The translations under genes and the position numbers were made by a program. DNA of 14,080 nt. Source: an uncultured Phenylobacterium sp. (GTDB lineage Bacteria; Pseudomonadota; Alphaproteobacteria; Caulobacterales; Caulobacteraceae). The stretch's first letter is position 1; each line of letters opens with the position of its first letter. Shown in pieces: positions 10,781 to 14,080 of this stretch. The stretch spans positions 1 to 14,080 of the forward strand of contig CAMFHW010000045.1 in the NCBI GenBank assembly GCA_945952175.1, read 5' to 3'. The notes under the pieces were generated by a model, which saw only the letters and a program-made list of their open reading frames with translations, made no database searches and had not been told where the DNA came from.

Positions 10781-11202
10781 CAGTGCGCTCCCTTCGGCGT
10801 TTCCATCAGCTCGACCAGGACCCCGCCCATGTTCTTCGGGTGAACGAAGATGACCGGCGTGCCGTGCGCGCCGACGCGCGGCTCGCCCGTGCCGAGGACC
10901 GTAGCGCCCTTGGCCCGCATGTCGTCGCGGGCGGCGATGATGTCTTCGACCTCGAAGCAGATGTGGTGCTGGCCGCCGGACGGGTTCTTGGCCAGGAAGC
11001 CGTGGATCGGTGAGCCTTCGCCAAAGGGCTCGATCAGCTCGATCTGGCTGTTGGGCAGGTTGACGAAGCACACCCACACGCCTTGCTCGGGCATGGAGAA
11101 CTTCTCGCCGATGGAGGTCGCGCCGAGAACGTCGCGATAGAGTTTCACCGACTCGTCGATGGAGGGCGTGGCGACGCCGACGTGATTGAGTTTCCCGATC
11201 AT
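10780..11202 (-). CDS. mce: Methylmalonyl-CoA epimerase
   Basis: This enzyme interconverts (S)- and (R)-methylmalonyl-CoA, linking propionyl-CoA carboxylation to methylmalonyl-CoA mutase. It has 140 residues, the normal length, in two VOC half-modules. It starts MIGKLNHVGVATPSIDESVK. Metal ligands are visible as His7, Gln53 (in NSQIELIEP), His79/His80 (in GGQHHICFEV) and Glu131 (in VLVELMETP). AKNPSGGQHHICFEV and HPKNMGGVLVE are typical of the family. The ATG at 11202 is preceded by a modest AGG ribosome-binding site; the 17 upstream codons in frame do not resemble family sequence. It lies 57 bp after the CaiB/BaiF gene and is joined to the DUF1467 gene by TGATG. Confidence 0.95.
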   Translation of the reverse strand: MIGKLNHVGVATPSIDESVKLYRDVLGATSIGEKFSMPEQGVWVCFVNLPNSQIELIEPFGEGSPIHGFLAKNPSGGQHHICFEVEDIIAARDDMRAKGATVLGTGEPRVGAHGTPVIFVHPKNMGGVLVELMETPKGAH

Positions 11203-11259
11203 GGCGTGCCTATACGCCCGCCCGCGCTCCGCATCCAGATCACCTGGCGGCAAGAGGCC

Positions 11260-13506
11260 TCAGGACATATCGCCACCGCCGAACACCGCGCCGCAGGCGA
11301 AGAGCTCGGCGATGCGCTCGGCGGACAGGCCATAGGAGGCCAGGACGGCGGCGGTGTTCTGGGCGTGGTCCGGGGTCGGATGCCGGAAGCCGCCCGGCGT
11401 GCGGTCGAAATCCGCATAGCCCCGCACGCCGCGCACGCCGCCCAGCCGGTCGTGGGTCCAGCGATCCAGGGTGCGGTTCTCGGCGAGCCAGGGGTCGGTG
11501 AGCACCTCCTCGCTGCGCAGGACCGGCGCCGCAGCCACGCCAGCCGCGAGGAGGGTGTCGAGCGTTTCGGCGCGGGGGCGTAGGGCGAAGGCGGCCTCGA
11601 GGCGCGTGGCCAGCACGCCGTCCCGCGCCTCGGCGAGCGGCGCATCGCCCATATCGACGCCCAGCAGCGTGCCGACAGCCGCGACCTCGGACACCGACTC
11701 GGCGGACAGCCCGATCCAGCCATCCGCGCAGGCATAGAACCTCCGCAGGGCCGAGGTCCCGATGCAGTCCTCGCCGCCCAGGTCGTTGGGCGGCCGGCCG
11801 TCATAGGTGACCATTTCGCCGAGCTGGAAGAGCAGGCTCTGAGCCATCAGGCTGGTGATCACCTCCTGGCCCTCGCCGGTGCGCTCGCGCGCATTCAGGG
11901 CGGCGATCACCGAGGCGCTGACCACGGCGGCGGTGGCCACGTCGTTCACCGCGATGGTGTGGAGGATCGGATCGCCCTGGCCGCCCTGGGCCGCCATCAT
12001 GCCGCCCTCGGACTGCAGGAGCGGGTCGAAGCCTGGCAGGGCCGCGCGCTCGCCCTTGTCGCCATAGGCGTTGATCGAGCAGGAGATGATCCGTGGATTG
12101 ACGGCCTTCAGCGCCGGGTAGTCGATGCCGAGCCGGCTGCGCACACCCAGGCGATAGTTGTCGATGACGATGTCGGCCTGCTTCGCCAGGTCGAGGAACA
12201 GCTCGCGCGCCGCCGGCTGTTTGAGATCGAGCCCCAGCCCGCGGCTGCCGCGATTGTAGCCGACGAACTGGGCGCCGTCGGAGCGGAACGGGTCGGCCTC
12301 CAGGGACTCGATCTTGATCACGTCGGCGCCGAAGTTCGACAGGATCGCGCCCGCATAGGCGCCGGCGATCACCGTGCCGAGGTTCAACACCTTCACGCCG
12401 GCGAGCGGGCCGCCGCTCGCCGATGCGCCGGCCGGCAGCGCGCGGGCGGACCAGGCCGGCGCCTGGGCGATGGGTCGCGGCAGGCTGCGGACCGAACCCG
12501 GCGTCCCGCGCAGATCGGCCGGCGGCGCCGGCATGGCGACCTCGCCGAGGCTGGGATGGGCGAGCGTCCGGCGCAGCCCTCCCTCGGCGACGGCGGGCCC
12601 CTCGAACCATTCCTCGCGCCAGCGCACCGGCGCGCACGGGACGTCGTGGGCGTGCAGAAGGTCGAGCGCCTCGTCACGGGTCATCGCGCTGAACATGCCC
12701 GACAGCAGGTCGCGGGCGGCGACCATGTCGACCTCCAGCGCCTCGAAGGCGTCTTCCAGGCCGAGCGCGCGGAAGGCGTTGCGGTAGAAGTTGGTGAAGA
12801 GCGTGCCCAGGAAGAACCACTCGCCGTCGGCGCACTGGTAGAGGCGGTAGCGGGGGTTGGCGCCCGGCGGGATGCCGCGCGGCAGGGGTGGAATCCCGTC
12901 GATGCGGACCGTGGGCGCGATCTCGCCGGCCGCCTGAAGGCCGCTGACCACGAGGCCTTGGCCCCGGCCGCTGCGGGACCGTTCGTAGAGCGCCGAACCG
13001 ATGGCCCCGGCCCCCAGCACCGCCTGGGCGTAGGAGGTGAGCGGCAGAACGAGATGAATCGGCTGGTCGGCATAGGCGCCCTGGCGGAAGGCGACGGCCG
13101 TCATGCCGGTAAGCAACAGCGGGTCGGGCTTGAGCTGGCTCCAGCGGCCGGTCGTGCCGTAGGGCGGCGCCCAGGCATGGACCAGGGCGGGATGGGCCGC
13201 GGTCAGGGTCGCAGCGTCCAGGCCGAGGACCTCGAGCCTTCCGGGCGCGTCATCGAAGATGGCGACATCGGCGCCGGCGATCAGGCGCTTCGCGGCCGCC
13301 AGCCCCTCGGCCGTCTCCAGATCGAGGGTGAGAACCTGCTTGTTGCGGTTGAAAGCCAGATAGCCCGGCTGGTCCTTGGCCCGGTCGCCGCCCGGCGGCT
13401 CGACCTTGACGATCTCGGCCTCGAAATCGCCGATCAGCATGGCGGCCATGGGCCCGGCCACGCCCTGGCTGAAATCTACGATCCGGACTCCGGCATAGGC
13501 GGACAT
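11260..13506 (-). CDS. Double-domain CaiB/BaiF (class III) CoA-transferase-like protein
   Basis: This 748-residue protein consists of two fused CaiB/BaiF units, about 1-345 and 366-748; single-unit family members have about 400 residues. The first begins YAGVRIVDFSQGVAGPMAAM and the second begins LAGVKVLNLGTVIAGAYAGA. Both contain the DFEAEIVKVE / NFGADVIKIE strand and the NRNKQ / NRGSR motif. Class III CoA-transferases form a covalent intermediate on a conserved Asp. It is present in the second unit as Asp522 (AVNDVATA). Aligned from the RTGEGQ / RSGRGQ block, the equivalent in the first unit is Ser158 (PLTSYAQA), so that half is probably non-catalytic. The ATG at 13506 has GGGGAGG about six bases upstream. 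The substrate is unknown; the neighbouring mce hints at acyl-CoA metabolism, and the two may share a transcript. Confidence 0.9.
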   Translation of the reverse strand: MSAYAGVRIVDFSQGVAGPMAAMLIGDFEAEIVKVEPPGGDRAKDQPGYLAFNRNKQVLTLDLETAEGLAAAKRLIAGADVAIFDDAPGRLEVLGLDAATLTAAHPALVHAWAPPYGTTGRWSQLKPDPLLLTGMTAVAFRQGAYADQPIHLVLPLTSYAQAVLGAGAIGSALYERSRSGRGQGLVVSGLQAAGEIAPTVRIDGIPPLPRGIPPGANPRYRLYQCADGEWFFLGTLFTNFYRNAFRALGLEDAFEALEVDMVAARDLLSGMFSAMTRDEALDLLHAHDVPCAPVRWREEWFEGPAVAEGGLRRTLAHPSLGEVAMPAPPADLRGTPGSVRSLPRPIAQAPAWSARALPAGASASGGPLAGVKVLNLGTVIAGAYAGAILSNFGADVIKIESLEADPFRSDGAQFVGYNRGSRGLGLDLKQPAARELFLDLAKQADIVIDNYRLGVRSRLGIDYPALKAVNPRIISCSINAYGDKGERAALPGFDPLLQSEGGMMAAQGGQGDPILHTIAVNDVATAAVVSASVIAALNARERTGEGQEVITSLMAQSLLFQLGEMVTYDGRPPNDLGGEDCIGTSALRRFYACADGWIGLSAESVSEVAAVGTLLGVDMGDAPLAEARDGVLATRLEAAFALRPRAETLDTLLAAGVAAAPVLRSEEVLTDPWLAENRTLDRWTHDRLGGVRGVRGYADFDRTPGGFRHPTPDHAQNTAAVLASYGLSAERIAELFACGAVFGGGDMS

Positions 13507-13560
13507 CGCCGACCTCCCCTTCGGCGGCCTTCTAAAAGGTCTCACCGCCGGGAATGAAAG

Positions 13561-13597
13561 CCGCCCCTCGCCGCTTCGACAAGCCTCGGCGGCGACT
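13561..13597. terminator. Inverted repeats, possible terminator of the RNase J gene
   Basis: TCGCCGC at 13568-13574 pairs perfectly with GCGGCGA at 13589-13595 across a 14-base loop. CCGCC at 13561 could extend pairing with outer bases in an alternative fold. On the plus strand CTTTT follows directly; on the minus strand a less regular GCTTTC follows. It lies between the RNase J stop and the next leftward gene, so it may reduce read-through. The stem is short and the loop large. Confidence 0.35.
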
Positions 13598-13628
13598 TTT
13601 GGTTCGGCAGGCTAACGATTTTCTGTCG

Positions 13629-14080
13629 TCAGACGCGAAGCACCGTGGTCTCGACCACGGGCCGGCGGCCCCAGATGCGCTGGCTGGCCTTCTTCACGGC
13701 GCGGGACAGGGCCGTCTCGACCAGTTCGTCATACTCACGATCGTCGCCCGACATGCGGCCGAGCGCGTTCTCGGCCTCCTCGGCGAGTTCGTCGAGCAAT
13801 TCGCCCAGGGGGGTCTCGTCGTCGGCCGGCAGGCCCAACGCTCGGACCTGAGGCCCGGAGGCGATCTTGCCCCGGCCGTCCAACACCACGGCCACGGAGA
13901 GCACGCCGTTATAGGCGGCATGCCGCCGCTCGCGCAGCGCCTCGCCGTTCTCCGGCGTCAGCACGCCGGCGTCGACGAACAGGCGGCCGGCGGGTGTTTC
14001 GTCGATGATCTCGGCGCGGCCGGGCGCCAGGCGGACCATGTCGCCGTTCCTGGGCGCGATGGTCTGGGGCACCTGCAGGT
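13629..14080 (-). CDS. rnj: Ribonuclease J, C-terminal part (cut by window edge)
   Basis: RNase J is a metallo-beta-lactamase/beta-CASP ribonuclease with endo- and 5'-to-3' exonuclease activity, used in alphaproteobacteria for rRNA and mRNA maturation. The visible 150 codons read in frame through the window end. They begin LQVPQTIAPRNGDMVRL and continue with GRLFVDAGVL, RERRHAAYNGVLSVAVVLD and SRAVKKASQRIWGRRPVVETTVLRV. NGDMVRL, and a closing helix rich in Lys and Arg followed by WGRRP, are typical of the RNase J C-terminal domain. The catalytic beta-lactamase part lies beyond position 14080. A GTG at 14072 could mimic a start but is internal. The stop lies 122 bp before the CaiB/BaiF start. 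Confidence 0.9.
   Translation of the reverse strand, partial: LQVPQTIAPRNGDMVRLAPGRAEIIDETPAGRLFVDAGVLTPENGEALRERRHAAYNGVLSVAVVLDGRGKIASGPQVRALGLPADDETPLGELLDELAEEAENALGRMSGDDREYDELVETALSRAVKKASQRIWGRRPVVETTVLRV

Noticed and set aside
11959..13557. A 532-codon open frame on the plus strand, antisense to the CaiB/BaiF gene
   Set aside because: It has no recognisable domain and the composition of a GC-driven shadow frame.

Overview
The window is GC-rich, densely packed chromosomal DNA from an alphaproteobacterium, almost certainly of the Caulobacteraceae (Phenylobacterium/Caulobacter type). The evidence is the gene content and order (rpsB; replicative dnaE; lolD-lolC; a DUF1467 gene with mce; RNase J), promoter-like sequences resembling the Caulobacter housekeeping consensus, an alphaproteobacterial SOS box (GTTC-N7-GTTC), and a 29-codon gene that looks like sidA, the SOS-induced division inhibitor known from Caulobacter. 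The species cannot be fixed from the sequence alone.

Layout. 1-281 (-): start of rpsB (ribosomal protein S2), with a candidate promoter at 406-434. 515-757 (+): a small exported proline-rich protein. 4696 down to 777 (-): a compact unit sidA - dnaE - VOC-family gene, headed by a LexA box at 4718-4732. 4953-8217 (+): an MFS transporter, a POT/PTR2 peptide transporter and a DUF4337 membrane protein. 10184 down to 8210 (-): lolC (lolF-type) and lolD, overlapping at stop/start and meeting the DUF4337 gene tail to tail. 10185-10513: about 330 bp without a confident gene, holding a strong intrinsic terminator. 13506 down to 10514 (-): a double-domain CaiB/BaiF CoA-transferase-like protein, methylmalonyl-CoA epimerase (mce) and a DUF1467 membrane protein. 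13629-14080 (-): the 3' part of the RNase J gene.

How the genes fit together. The most notable region is 4580-4760. A perfect LexA site sits just upstream of a 29-residue single-helix membrane protein gene, which is followed 22 bp later by the gene for the replicative polymerase alpha subunit. This implies that damage-induced division arrest and supply of the main replicase share one SOS-controlled transcript. The LolCD pair exports lipoproteins to the outer membrane. Mce belongs to the propionate/methylmalonyl-CoA pathway and is translationally coupled to the DUF1467 gene. The CaiB/BaiF fusion upstream may share a transcript with them; its N-terminal half has lost the catalytic aspartate, which its C-terminal half keeps. 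The remainder is ordinary core-genome content, with no mobile elements, CRISPR arrays, tRNAs or rRNAs seen.
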